Assembly (NCBI GenBank): GCA_965199685.1
Contig: OZ241323.1
Location: forward strand, 2,232,001-2,296,000
Direction: 5' to 3'
Source of the DNA: SP5GCR1 sp965199685
Lineage (GTDB): Bacteria > Pseudomonadota > Gammaproteobacteria > Poriferisulfidales > Oxydemutatoraceae
DNA: 64,000 nt
Under the pieces are notes generated by a model. That model made no database searches. It was not told the origin of the DNA and was given only the letters and a program-made list of their open reading frames with translations. A program made the position numbers and the translations under genes. Each line of letters opens with the position of its first letter. The first letter of the stretch is position 1. This document shows, piece after piece, positions 1-7,380 of this stretch.

Positions 1-864
1 GGCTGGCGATTTTTGCTAACTGGTAGCTCATCAAGAAAATTAAAACGAAGTGGCACCAATCTCTTGGCAGGCCGCGCAAGAAGCATACAACTACATCCCT
101 TATGTTTTGACGAGATTAAAGCCGAAGGTTTTGATATAGAACGACGATTACTTTACGGTGCTTTGCCCTTTGTTTATTTCGCCGAAGAACCCGAACAAGA
201 ACTCCTTGCCTATCGCGATCTTTATATTAAAGAGGAGATTAAACAAGAGGCCTTGTGCAGAAGTATTCCTAAGTTTGCAAAATTCATGGAGGGCGCAGCT
301 TTGTGTAGCGGCGATCTTATTAATTTTGAGAAAATAGGAAGAGATTACGCAATCTCTGCGAGTACAGTCAGGGAGTATTATTCTATTTTGGAGGAAACTT
401 TCATTGGTTTCATGCTGGAGCCGTGGACACATTCTAAAAAACGAAAAGCGATATCAAAATCTAAGTTTTACTTATTTGATCTTGGGGTATTCCATTCGTT
501 TATGGAAACCAAAGCACTGAGCAAACATACCGATTTGTTCGGGAGAAGCGTTGAGCATTGGATTATACAAGAGCTAAGAGCCTATATTGAATACAAACGA
601 ATGTCGTTAAAATTGGGTTATTGGAAATCGGTTAATCGTCAGGAAGTGGATTTGACCGTCGGAGAAGAAATTGCGATTGAAATAAAATCAACCGAAAAAA
701 TAAGTAGCAAACATTTACGAGGTCTTAAGGCATTGCGCGAGGAAAACGTATTCAGGCACTTTTATCTTATTAGTTTTGATCCTATCGCCATGGTTCAAGA
801 GGGTGTTCAGTGTCTGCATTGTGTGGAATTTCTCAAGCGGTTGTGGGATGGTCAAATAATATGA
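1..864 (+). CDS. DUF4143-type AAA ATPase, 5'-truncated by window edge
   Basis: The reading frame is open from base 1, so the gene begins outside the window; the first in-frame TTG at 13 is not a credible start. What remains looks like the C-terminal two thirds of an AAA_14/DUF4143 protein. The end of the ATPase core is visible (a sensor-like LLTGSSSRKLKR stretch near the start). It is followed by a winged-helix-like segment (around ISASTVREYYSILEETFI) and a C-terminal PD-(D/E)xK nuclease-like fold, with VDLTVGEEIAIEIKST resembling its D...ExK residues. The Walker A and B motifs would lie upstream and cannot be checked. Members of this family are common in variable genome regions; their cellular role is mostly unknown. 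A repeat element begins four bases after the stop codon. Confidence 0.7.
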   Translation, partial: GWRFLLTGSSSRKLKRSGTNLLAGRARSIQLHPLCFDEIKAEGFDIERRLLYGALPFVYFAEEPEQELLAYRDLYIKEEIKQEALCRSIPKFAKFMEGAALCSGDLINFEKIGRDYAISASTVREYYSILEETFIGFMLEPWTHSKKRKAISKSKFYLFDLGVFHSFMETKALSKHTDLFGRSVEHWIIQELRAYIEYKRMSLKLGYWKSVNRQEVDLTVGEEIAIEIKSTEKISSKHLRGLKALREENVFRHFYLISFDPIAMVQEGVQCLHCVEFLKRLWDGQII

Positions 865-867
865 TGT

Positions 868-1129
868 GGGGCTGTTGAAAAATAGAACCGCCGTTTGTTG
901 CAGTAGCCCAAACGGCGTAACATTGTGCAGAACGGGTTGCGCTCGCACAACCAATCCATTCATCCATTTCGTCCATGGAAACCAAAACCAAGTGGCGCAT
1001 AGCGGTTGGAATAGTGCAGAACGGTACTTTAGGGAGGGCATGCTAGCCCTCCCCTACGGGTGGTTATCGTAAATTTAGTGGCGCGTGGCGGTTGAGTTTT
1101 TACAACGGCGGTACTTTTTCAATAATCCC
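868..1129. repeat. Composite interspersed repeat with terminal inverted repeats
   Basis: This gap holds a mosaic repeat rather than a gene. It opens with GGGGCTGTTGAAAAA (868) and closes with GTACTTTTTCAATAATCCC (ending 1129), an imperfect inverted copy, so the whole unit resembles a MITE. Inside are a CAGTAG-loop hairpin (889-917) and a GTAGGG-type hairpin (1030-1056). The same modules recur in most intergenic gaps of this window. Open frames across it are repeat-derived and not believed. Confidence 0.75.
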
Positions 1130-1140
1130 ATGTAAGGGTG

Positions 1141-2184
1141 CTAGAGTTCCTTTATAACGCGCAGTACTTCGGCAATGGGTTTGATTAAGTCGGATGGAAT
1201 ATACTGGTTGATATCGGCTTGATCCATCAATGCGTGGGCAAGCGGCACATTTTCCATCACTGGGATGCCTTTTTCACGGGCGAGTTCTATCACGCGTTTT
1301 GCCATTGTTCCTTGTTCCTTTAGGGTCACTACCGGCAGAGGGGTTTCCTCCTCATCGTAATAGATGCCGATTGCCATGCGAGTGGGGTTGGTGATAATAA
1401 CGCTTGAGCGGTTCACATTATTCTCAACTTGGCTGTTGACTATTTCTTGGAATAATTGGCGGCGATGGCTTTTTATTTCTGGGCTACCTTCCATTTCCTT
1501 GAATTCTCGTTTGACTTCGTCTTTGGTCATCTTTAGGTTTTTGATGTAATCAAATTTCTGAAAAAAGTAATCGGCAACCGCAACGATTATGAATGCGATA
1601 ATTGCATAAGTGATGATCTTTCCCATCAGGCTCCCAAATATCGGCAACAAACATGATAATCCGCAGCTTGGGATTGCGAGCAAATTACCAATATCGTGGC
1701 GTAATGCCAAGTAGATCAAATACCCTAAAAACACAATCTTGAGAACGGATTTAACTAATTCAATGAAATTCTTTCTAGAAAATATATTTTTTATTGCCTT
1801 GCCAGGATTGAGTTTTTTAGGTGCCTCTTTAATCACCTCTGGTGCAAACAACGCACCAATTTGGAAAAAATTAGCAGCGATACCGACCACCAGTGCGATA
1901 CCGACTATCGGCAAAACCATAACGACCGCAAACTTGAAAGTCTCTACTATTATCTCGCCCAATGCGGCATCAAAATCAATACCGTAGGTAGTCACCGGCA
2001 ATGCCATCATTTGGCGAAATTTTTCCATATAGTAGTCGCTTGACAGCCACAAATAGCCGAGTAGAAAAATAATTATCGAAGCACTAACAACCTCCTTGCT
2101 TTTGGCAACTTGTCCCTTTTTGCGTGCGTCGCGCAGTCTTTTCTGCGTAGGAGGTTCGGTCTTATTACCGCTACTACCGCTCAT
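1141..2184 (-). CDS. sctU: Type III secretion export gate switch protein SctU
   Basis: 347-residue inner-membrane protein of the FlhB/YscU/SctU family, which switches substrate specificity of the type III export apparatus. The N terminus (KTEPPTQKRLRDARKKGQVAKSKE) is the classical family signature. Four hydrophobic segments follow within roughly residues 28-215, then a charged cytoplasmic domain. The self-cleavage motif is normally NPTH. Here residues 266-269 read NPTR, so asparagine and proline are kept but histidine is replaced. The tail (TPLPVVTLKEQGTMAKR, IPVMENVPLAHAL, IPSDLIKPIAEVLR) matches SctU better than flagellar FlhB. The start overlaps the stop of sctT (ATGA). It is last in sctQ-R-S-T-U, and no flagellar genes are nearby, so I call it a non-flagellar system. 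Confidence 0.88.
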   Translation of the reverse strand: MSGSSGNKTEPPTQKRLRDARKKGQVAKSKEVVSASIIIFLLGYLWLSSDYYMEKFRQMMALPVTTYGIDFDAALGEIIVETFKFAVVMVLPIVGIALVVGIAANFFQIGALFAPEVIKEAPKKLNPGKAIKNIFSRKNFIELVKSVLKIVFLGYLIYLALRHDIGNLLAIPSCGLSCLLPIFGSLMGKIITYAIIAFIIVAVADYFFQKFDYIKNLKMTKDEVKREFKEMEGSPEIKSHRRQLFQEIVNSQVENNVNRSSVIITNPTRMAIGIYYDEEETPLPVVTLKEQGTMAKRVIELAREKGIPVMENVPLAHALMDQADINQYIPSDLIKPIAEVLRVIKEL

Positions 2185-2981
2185 TGTTCACCCCATACCT
2201 CGTTCAGCTCTGCATAAACCTCAGCTATGGCTCCCAACTTGGTACTGAAAAAGGCGACCATAATGCCCAAAAATATCACCAACATGAAGTTTGATACTGC
2301 GCTTTTTATAGACATAGACATAAAGAAGATGTTGAGCTGTGGCGCAAACCGACCGATTAGCATCAAACCAAATTCGGCTACGAACATTGCAATAATAATC
2401 GGCGCACCCAGCAGCACAGCTAAAAGCACAATTTGCCCAAAATACTTGAGTAAGAAAATCACTAAATCAAAATTCAGATTAGGGAAAAAAGATGTGACCG
2501 GCCATATCTTATAGCTCTCGTAGACGCTTGCCATGAACATAGAAAATAATCCGGTGACGAAAAATATCGCGGTAATCGTGTTGACAAAAAAAGTACCCAT
2601 CGGTGACGATTGATTACCGCTCAAGGGATCCATAGCACTTGCCATAGTGGCACCGCGCTGGTTGTCTATAAAAGCACCGACCGCCTCCACTGCCCAGAAG
2701 ATTAAAGCAACCGAAAAGCCCATAACCACACCTATAAATACCTCTTTAATGATGATTAGTGATAAAGTCCCGTGCGGCAGCGTATCCACAGTATCCATTT
2801 CGACGGAGACCACAGGATGCAATATCAGTGCCAAACTAAGCAGGATGCCGTTTCTTGTCAAGGTGCCACCTAGGGTCTGCTGGCTCAAAAAGGCAAGCAT
2901 GGCAAAGATACTGATAAGTCTCGGTAGTGCCAAACTATAAATGGCAACATAGTCTTGCAAAATAATAGTCAATGCCTCCAT
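2181..2981 (-). CDS. sctT: Type III secretion export apparatus protein SctT
   Basis: 266-residue polytopic membrane protein of the FliR/YscT/SpaR family, a component of the export gate with SctR and SctS. The family pattern is visible: ALPRLISIFAMLAFLSQQTLGGTLTRNGI near the N terminus, IIIKEVFIGVVMGFSVALIFWAVEAVGAFIDNQRG with the conserved kinase-like EVFIG...G segment, then ATMASAMDPLSGNQSSPMG and a hydrophobic C-terminal half. The start overlaps the last base of sctS and its end overlaps sctU, so the three are translationally coupled. The spacing and order S-T-U are those of injectisome operons. Confidence 0.88.
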   Translation of the reverse strand: MEALTIILQDYVAIYSLALPRLISIFAMLAFLSQQTLGGTLTRNGILLSLALILHPVVSVEMDTVDTLPHGTLSLIIIKEVFIGVVMGFSVALIFWAVEAVGAFIDNQRGATMASAMDPLSGNQSSPMGTFFVNTITAIFFVTGLFSMFMASVYESYKIWPVTSFFPNLNFDLVIFLLKYFGQIVLLAVLLGAPIIIAMFVAEFGLMLIGRFAPQLNIFFMSMSIKSAVSNFMLVIFLGIMVAFFSTKLGAIAEVYAELNEVWGEQ

Positions 2982-3250
2982 TAAAAGACAACCTCAGAAA
3001 TTTTGCTGAACGAAATCTTACCGTAGGCAAACAATTCTTCCCCTAACTGGCCCATAGTTAAGAACATCGTCACGACTATCGCAATGAGCTTAAATGCAAA
3101 GGATATAGTTTGCTCTTGTATTTGTGTCAACGCCTGGATCAAACTAACTATCAAACCCACCAATGCTGCTACGATAATCGGCGGCATCGACAACATCAAC
3201 ACGAGTAGCATCGCATTGCTGGCGTGTTGAACTATTTCCCCTTCGGTCAT
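2981..3250 (-). CDS. sctS: Type III secretion export apparatus protein SctS
   Basis: 89-residue protein with two transmembrane helices (about residues 12-40 and 50-72), the size and layout of the FliQ/SctS family. The central stretch PPIIVAALVGLIVSLIQALTQIQEQT is highly characteristic, including the IQEQT motif at the turn between the helices. SctS packs around SctR and SctT to form the export gate. It sits two bases after sctR and touches sctT. Confidence 0.9.
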   Translation of the reverse strand: MTEGEIVQHASNAMLLVLMLSMPPIIVAALVGLIVSLIQALTQIQEQTISFAFKLIAIVVTMFLTMGQLGEELFAYGKISFSKISEVVF

Positions 3251-3252
3251 GA

Positions 3253-3906
3253 CTATTGATACGAAAGCACCAGACCGTGAATAAGATAAGTCCAGCCATC
3301 AAGAAAAACGAACAAAAGGAGCTTGAATGGCAAGGATATAGTCATCGGTGAGACCATCATCATACCCATTGCCAAGAGGATATTGGATACGATTAAGTCT
3401 ATGACTATAAACGGCAGGTAAATTAAAAAACCTATTTCAAAGGCAGTGGTCAACTCGCTCACGGTGAAAGACGGCATTAGGATTAATAAATTGTCTTCTG
3501 TCATTTCCTCTACGTGTTCGTCTCCCCACAAATTGTATGCAGTCTCCATGAAAAATTCTCTCTCTCTAGGGTCGCTGTGTTTGCGCAGAAAGTCACGATA
3601 CGGTTCCGATGCCTCCTTAAAAACCTGTATGACCGATTCATGCTCGCCTAAGTTTAATTCTTCTTGTACAATAATTTCGTAGCTTGCGATAACAACCGGC
3701 ATCATGATGTAGATCGTTAATATCAAAGCCAAGCCATTCAAAGCTGTATTCGGAGGTATTTGTTGAATACCCAAGGCGTTACGTATCAATGAAAAGACGA
3801 TAACCAATTTGGCAAAAGAAGTTGCCATCACAATCACAAACGGCATGATGCCTATGGCACCTATAATCAGGATTAACGTGGAAGGAGACGGCATGCCTTC
3901 CATCAA
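3253..3906 (-). CDS. sctR: Type III secretion export apparatus protein SctR
   Basis: 217-residue FliP/YscR/SctR homologue, the core of the export gate. The N-terminal helix and TSFAKLVIVFSLIRNALGIQQIPPNTALNGLALIL are diagnostic (IPPN motif). The soluble loop with EPYRDFLRKHSDPREREFF is typical of SctR. The C-terminal half has PSFTVSELTTAFEIGFLIYLPFIVIDLIVSNILLAMGMMMVSPMTISLPFKLLLFVFLDGW, again canonical. Two ATG codons are adjacent at the start; the first is given. A repeat separates this gene from sctQ upstream, so it may have its own transcription signal or depend on read-through. Confidence 0.92.
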   Translation of the reverse strand: MMEGMPSPSTLILIIGAIGIMPFVIVMATSFAKLVIVFSLIRNALGIQQIPPNTALNGLALILTIYIMMPVVIASYEIIVQEELNLGEHESVIQVFKEASEPYRDFLRKHSDPREREFFMETAYNLWGDEHVEEMTEDNLLILMPSFTVSELTTAFEIGFLIYLPFIVIDLIVSNILLAMGMMMVSPMTISLPFKLLLFVFLDGWTYLIHGLVLSYQ

Positions 3907-4209
3907 AAGCCTCCTGAGGTGATATAAGGATCTGACATGTGTAGGGGCGGACTAACATGGGGCTGTTGAAAAAGTGTCTGCATTAGTACATTCCCCTCCT
4001 GTGGAGGGGTGACAGGCGAAGCCTGACGGGGTGGTTCTGCACTAGACAATTACCCTCTACGGGTGCATGGCGGTACTTTTTCAACAGCCCCGCCATCAAA
4101 CGCGTTAGAGTTTGCTCAACGAGTATATACAAGATTCCCCCCCTTTTACCATGCAACTAGTGTCGTCTTTTAATCAGGCAGCCCTTTGCTGCTGGCAGTG
4201 GTCGATTAG
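3907..4209. repeat. Composite repeat inserted between sctQ and sctR
   Basis: No gene here. A 133-base unit at 3959-4091 is bounded by GGGGCTGTTGAAAAAG and its inverted copy ending TTTTTCAACAGCCCC, the best-preserved terminal inverted repeat of the family in this window. Between the arms lies the double-hairpin module with CCCCTCCTGTGGAGGGG and AGGCGAAGCCT (about 3991-4035). A partial GTAGGGGCGGAC arm precedes it at 3941. The insertion splits what is normally a continuous sctQ-sctR unit. The stretch 4092-4209 shows nothing recognisable. Confidence 0.75.
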
Positions 4210-5529
4210 TCATTTTTTAGTATTTGTCTGCCCGTACAACTTTATCACGCGTACGCCTGCACGGTCCTCAATTTGTACCAACTCACCGATCCCGATGAGG
4301 GTCCCGTTAGCACGAATCTCAGCTTGTCCTATTGCTTTATGCTTCAGTTCAAATACATAACCCGGCTTGATCCGTTCAACCTCTTTCACGGTCGTCTTAA
4401 ACTGGTCTACGACGAATAATAATTCTACCGGTAACTCTCCTAAATCATTCAACTGAGAGACAGTTTGTTTGCCATTGGCATCCTCAGACACGGCTGAGGA
4501 TGTGTCATTGGAATGTAATGTGTCAGGAGACTCCTCGTCGGAATGTTCCATATCGGCAGAAAACTCATCCAACGGTTCTTCGTCAGAATGTTCTGCGTTT
4601 TCTGCATCCATAGAAAACTCGTCCAACGATTCCTCGTCGGGTTCGTCCTCATTAGAAAATGGCATTTGGTCTTCGCCTGAGGCAATCGCTTCATCATCAA
4701 TTGCCCGTTCTTCAATATCTTGGTCTATAGGCGGCTGTGTATCACTTGCCATTATGACCCCTCCCGGTTTTTGAATTATTAACTTGTTTCCATCAATTAC
4801 GGATGAAAAGCATATATTATCACTAATTCTAGCATAGACTTCTTTTAGTTCCGAAAATGCTATATCAAGCAAAATAATATCGTCTTCCCTTAATTCGCTA
4901 AACTCGTTCATGCTCAGCCTCGTGCCGGCAGCAATAACATAAACCCAAATAGGTAATTCTTCGGTGTTGCCGAGCGGTGCAGGTTTTGCAGCAGCTTGCC
5001 ATATTTTGTGCAGCGTACCCGTCGTTTGCTCGTCTATATCGGCAAATACCCGACCGATTACGGCTCCGTTTACAGACGATAGATTGAAAAATAGGCTTGA
5101 GTCCGACGGCTGGGCAGATTGACATTCAATGTCTTCTACACTAAAACTTCCGGCAGAATGTTGAAAGAAAAAATCGGCAATCGGATTTAACACCGCTATC
5201 ATAACTGATTTTTTCAAGTTGTCCGGCAACGCCGCAACATCCTCCAACGGCAGCCAATCCGATAACAGGAAAGCGCATAGACCGGAATCGAAACCAAAGC
5301 GCACACTGCGCCCATTGATACTACACTGCACGGCGACAGCAAACTCGGCAGATGGTACTGTGGTATCAGGGCTCAGCAGATAAGGCTGCTCGCCTGAGGT
5401 AAATTCCAAATGGTTTGATGTTTTACGAGTTAGCGTATTAGCAAACTCTACGGTGTGTGCCGACAACTGAGGGTAATGTGAAACCCGCCACTCCATCAGT
5501 TTGCCTAAACTGGCCCTAGCCCCCTCCAT
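4210..5529 (-). CDS. sctQ: Type III secretion C-ring (sorting platform) protein SctQ
   Basis: 439-residue protein placed upstream of sctR on the same strand. The last 75 residues (LGELPVELLFVVDQFKTTVKEVERIKPGYVF...GTLIGIGELVQIEDRAGVRVIKL) form a SpoA/FliN-type surface-presentation domain, the hallmark of SctQ. SctQ docks effectors and the ATPase at the cytoplasmic base of the injectisome. The N-terminal two thirds is weakly conserved, as in the family. Between the two parts (about residues 285-355) is a very acidic linker built from degenerate DEE(S/P)LDEFS units that are also repetitive at DNA level. An internal start producing a short SpoA-only product, known in relatives, is possible; I did not see a clear ribosome site for it. 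No clear Shine-Dalgarno precedes the chosen ATG. Confidence 0.78.
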   Translation of the reverse strand: MEGARASLGKLMEWRVSHYPQLSAHTVEFANTLTRKTSNHLEFTSGEQPYLLSPDTTVPSAEFAVAVQCSINGRSVRFGFDSGLCAFLLSDWLPLEDVAALPDNLKKSVMIAVLNPIADFFFQHSAGSFSVEDIECQSAQPSDSSLFFNLSSVNGAVIGRVFADIDEQTTGTLHKIWQAAAKPAPLGNTEELPIWVYVIAAGTRLSMNEFSELREDDIILLDIAFSELKEVYARISDNICFSSVIDGNKLIIQKPGGVIMASDTQPPIDQDIEERAIDDEAIASGEDQMPFSNEDEPDEESLDEFSMDAENAEHSDEEPLDEFSADMEHSDEESPDTLHSNDTSSAVSEDANGKQTVSQLNDLGELPVELLFVVDQFKTTVKEVERIKPGYVFELKHKAIGQAEIRANGTLIGIGELVQIEDRAGVRVIKLYGQTNTKK

Positions 5530-5602
5530 AAATAATGAACATAGCTTAACTATGTTGTGGACTTAAATACTCCATAGCTAGGGTAGTTTTTATATCGAGG
5601 TT

Positions 5603-5965
5603 TTAACCACCAACGATATCGGCTTTCATAGAATACAAAATGCACAGCACTTCGTCTCTTTCTTTCTGCCCGACCTGATTTTTATCTAAAGCAGCGAGCA
5701 CATCGTCGCAAACTGCGACAAACTCATCGCCACTGATATTCATGCCGCGATGTGCAGCCTTCATATCTTGGCCGTGATAGGTTTCAGGTCCGCCGATGCC
5801 AGAACAGAAAAATTCCCAGACACTCTGGATAACTGCATCACGATTACTATCCACATAGCGACTCTTAATTTTAGGGTTGCTTAAATGGTTATCGAATATA
5901 TCCGTACAAATATCACGAATTTTATCTGGTCCGCCTAGGCGTTCGTATAAACTTGCTTCACTCAT
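5603..5965 (-). CDS. Group 1 truncated haemoglobin
   Basis: 120-residue globin of the TrHbN class. The start SLYERLGGPDKIRDICTDIFDNHL and the glycine-rich turns are family signatures. The expected proximal haem histidine lies in MKAAHRGMNIS (about residue 70), and SVWEFFCSGIGGPETYHGQDM matches the E-helix to F-helix region. Group 1 globins bind oxygen or nitric oxide and often act in NO detoxification. A Shine-Dalgarno-like AGGAGGA lies just upstream of the ATG. It stands alone between sctQ and lpxL, with no genetic clue to its partner reductase. Confidence 0.88.
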   Translation of the reverse strand: MSEASLYERLGGPDKIRDICTDIFDNHLSNPKIKSRYVDSNRDAVIQSVWEFFCSGIGGPETYHGQDMKAAHRGMNISGDEFVAVCDDVLAALDKNQVGQKERDEVLCILYSMKADIVGG

Positions 5966-6264
5966 TGAATATCCTCCTTTCGTTAAGTTGTGAAAAAGTA
6001 TTGATGAATATACCAGTTAAACGGCGATGATTCAATACAAACAGGCAATTTTCAGGAATTAAAAGCGTTATACATGCAAAAACTCATTGGTAAATACCCC
6101 AGCTATAGGATGTCCACACACCAGTGTCAACATATTCATCGTGTTGCAATAAAAATCACTTTATGCAAACCTCTATGGCTTAAAATATAAGCAAATACCT
6201 AAATCCGTGTGGTGTTAGGGAAATAATCATCAACAATGAAAAACGATTTTTTTATATAATTCCG
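5966..6264. other. Intergenic region between divergent globin and lpxL genes
   Basis: About 300 AT-rich bases separating the divergent starts. It should carry both promoters. I see no member of the interspersed repeat family and no RNA gene. A TATAAT at 6255-6260 lies only four bases before the lpxL ATG, too close for a normal leader, so I do not call it a promoter for that start. Confidence 0.5.
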
Positions 6265-7113
6265 ATGCGTCTAGCCGTTCTTATATCCCGCTTGCCGTTA
6301 TCGTTTCTTTATGTGGTCGCTTGGTTATTAGCTGCTTTCAATTACTACATCCTGCGCTCTAGACGCAAGGTGATATTGGATAATCTGCACAAAGCATTCC
6401 CTGAGTATCGCGCAAACAAGATTCGTGCTTTGTGCAAAAGATATTATTTCTTACAAACCGAGTTTTTGGTTGAAACGGCGAAACTGTTATCGTGCAGCAA
6501 ACAATGGTTGCAAAAGCGTGCTCGTTTGATGAATCCCGATATCTTAGACGATGTTGATACGAACCGCCCAGTGCTATTATTATCCAGCCATCAAAGCAAC
6601 TGGGAATGGGCAGCTCAAGTACTATTTTTGCATTGCGGGCATCCTTTCTACGGTGTCTACAAACCCATAAGATCGCCCCGGCTGGAGCGTTTGGTGCTGA
6701 CGATGAGAAGCTGCTTCGGCGGCACGCCGCTACCTCATAAACAATTCGTTAAAACTTTAATAAAACACCGCAAACAACGATGTTTTTTTTATGTGTTATC
6801 CGACCGCGAACCCGACCGTAAACAAAAATCCATCAAATTGGAATGGCTAGGAGGACAACATACTGATTTTTACTCAGGCACCGTACAACTTGCCTGCACC
6901 GCACAATGCGCTGTATTTTTCGTCAGAACCGAAAAAATTAAGAAGGGATACTACAGAATCTATCTTGAACCTATTGAAAACCAAGGCCAAGGGCACGAAA
7001 AAGACTTGCTTAAGTCTTATGCACAAAAGCTAGCACAAGGCTTGAAGAATGCCCCTGCAAACTGGTATTGGGGACAGCCCAGATGGCGATGGAAAAATAG
7101 AACCGACGATTGA
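6265..7113 (+). CDS. LpxL/HtrB-family lipid A acyltransferase
   Basis: 282-residue inner-membrane acyltransferase of the lauroyl/myristoyl lipid A family. There is a hydrophobic N-terminal helix (about residues 8-30). The catalytic HX4E motif reads SSHQSNWEW (near residue 108), and YGVYKPIRSPRLE, LSDREPDRKQ and FYSGTVQLACTAQC follow in the family order. It would add a secondary acyl chain to lipid A at the cytoplasmic face. The last residues (KNRTDD and stop) are encoded by the interspersed repeat that begins here (AAAAATAGAACCGACGATTGA), so the native C terminus has been replaced. Whether it is LpxL-, LpxM- or LpxP-like cannot be decided. It converges with dsrK. Confidence 0.85.
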   Translation: MRLAVLISRLPLSFLYVVAWLLAAFNYYILRSRRKVILDNLHKAFPEYRANKIRALCKRYYFLQTEFLVETAKLLSCSKQWLQKRARLMNPDILDDVDTNRPVLLLSSHQSNWEWAAQVLFLHCGHPFYGVYKPIRSPRLERLVLTMRSCFGGTPLPHKQFVKTLIKHRKQRCFFYVLSDREPDRKQKSIKLEWLGGQHTDFYSGTVQLACTAQCAVFFVRTEKIKKGYYRIYLEPIENQGQGHEKDLLKSYAQKLAQGLKNAPANWYWGQPRWRWKNRTDD

Positions 7114-7380
7114 GCCGAGTGAAACCGCCACTTGAGCCATAGAATCGCCACTTGCTCCAGCTGGGCAAGTGGCGTGACCTCGCACAAAATCTAAATACTA
7201 TGGTTGTTAGAAATAACACGAATAGCAAAGGTCAAGTGGCGCAACTTTGTGCGAAATCTAAATATTGTAGTCGTTAAAAACATTACGCATATCAAAATCA
7301 ATTGGCGTGACGCTGTGCAGAACCGTCGCGACCACCCCGTCAGGCTCCGCTCTCCACAGGAGGGGAATGTTCTGCTTCCA
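7092..7380. repeat. Composite repeat between lpxL and dsrK
   Basis: A mosaic of repeat modules fills the whole gap between the convergent genes and runs into both coding ends. It includes a 10-bp hairpin CGCCACTTGC / GCAAGTGGCG (7146-7155 with 7165-7174). It ends with the double-hairpin module CCCGTCAGGC...CCTCCACAGGAGG-like at about 7331-7377, inside which dsrK terminates. Two direct partial copies of the phrase CAAGTGGCG-CA-CTTTGTGC are also present. No independent gene is credible here. Confidence 0.7.

Noticed and set aside
866..1072. Open frame of 68 codons after the first gene
   Set aside because: It lies wholly inside a composite repeat.
4469..4774. Serine-rich plus-strand frame opposite sctQ
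   Set aside because: It is the complement of the acidic repeat linker of SctQ and has no independent support.
6255..6260. TATAAT just upstream of lpxL
   Set aside because: It lies only four bases from the ATG, so transcription from it would start inside the coding region.
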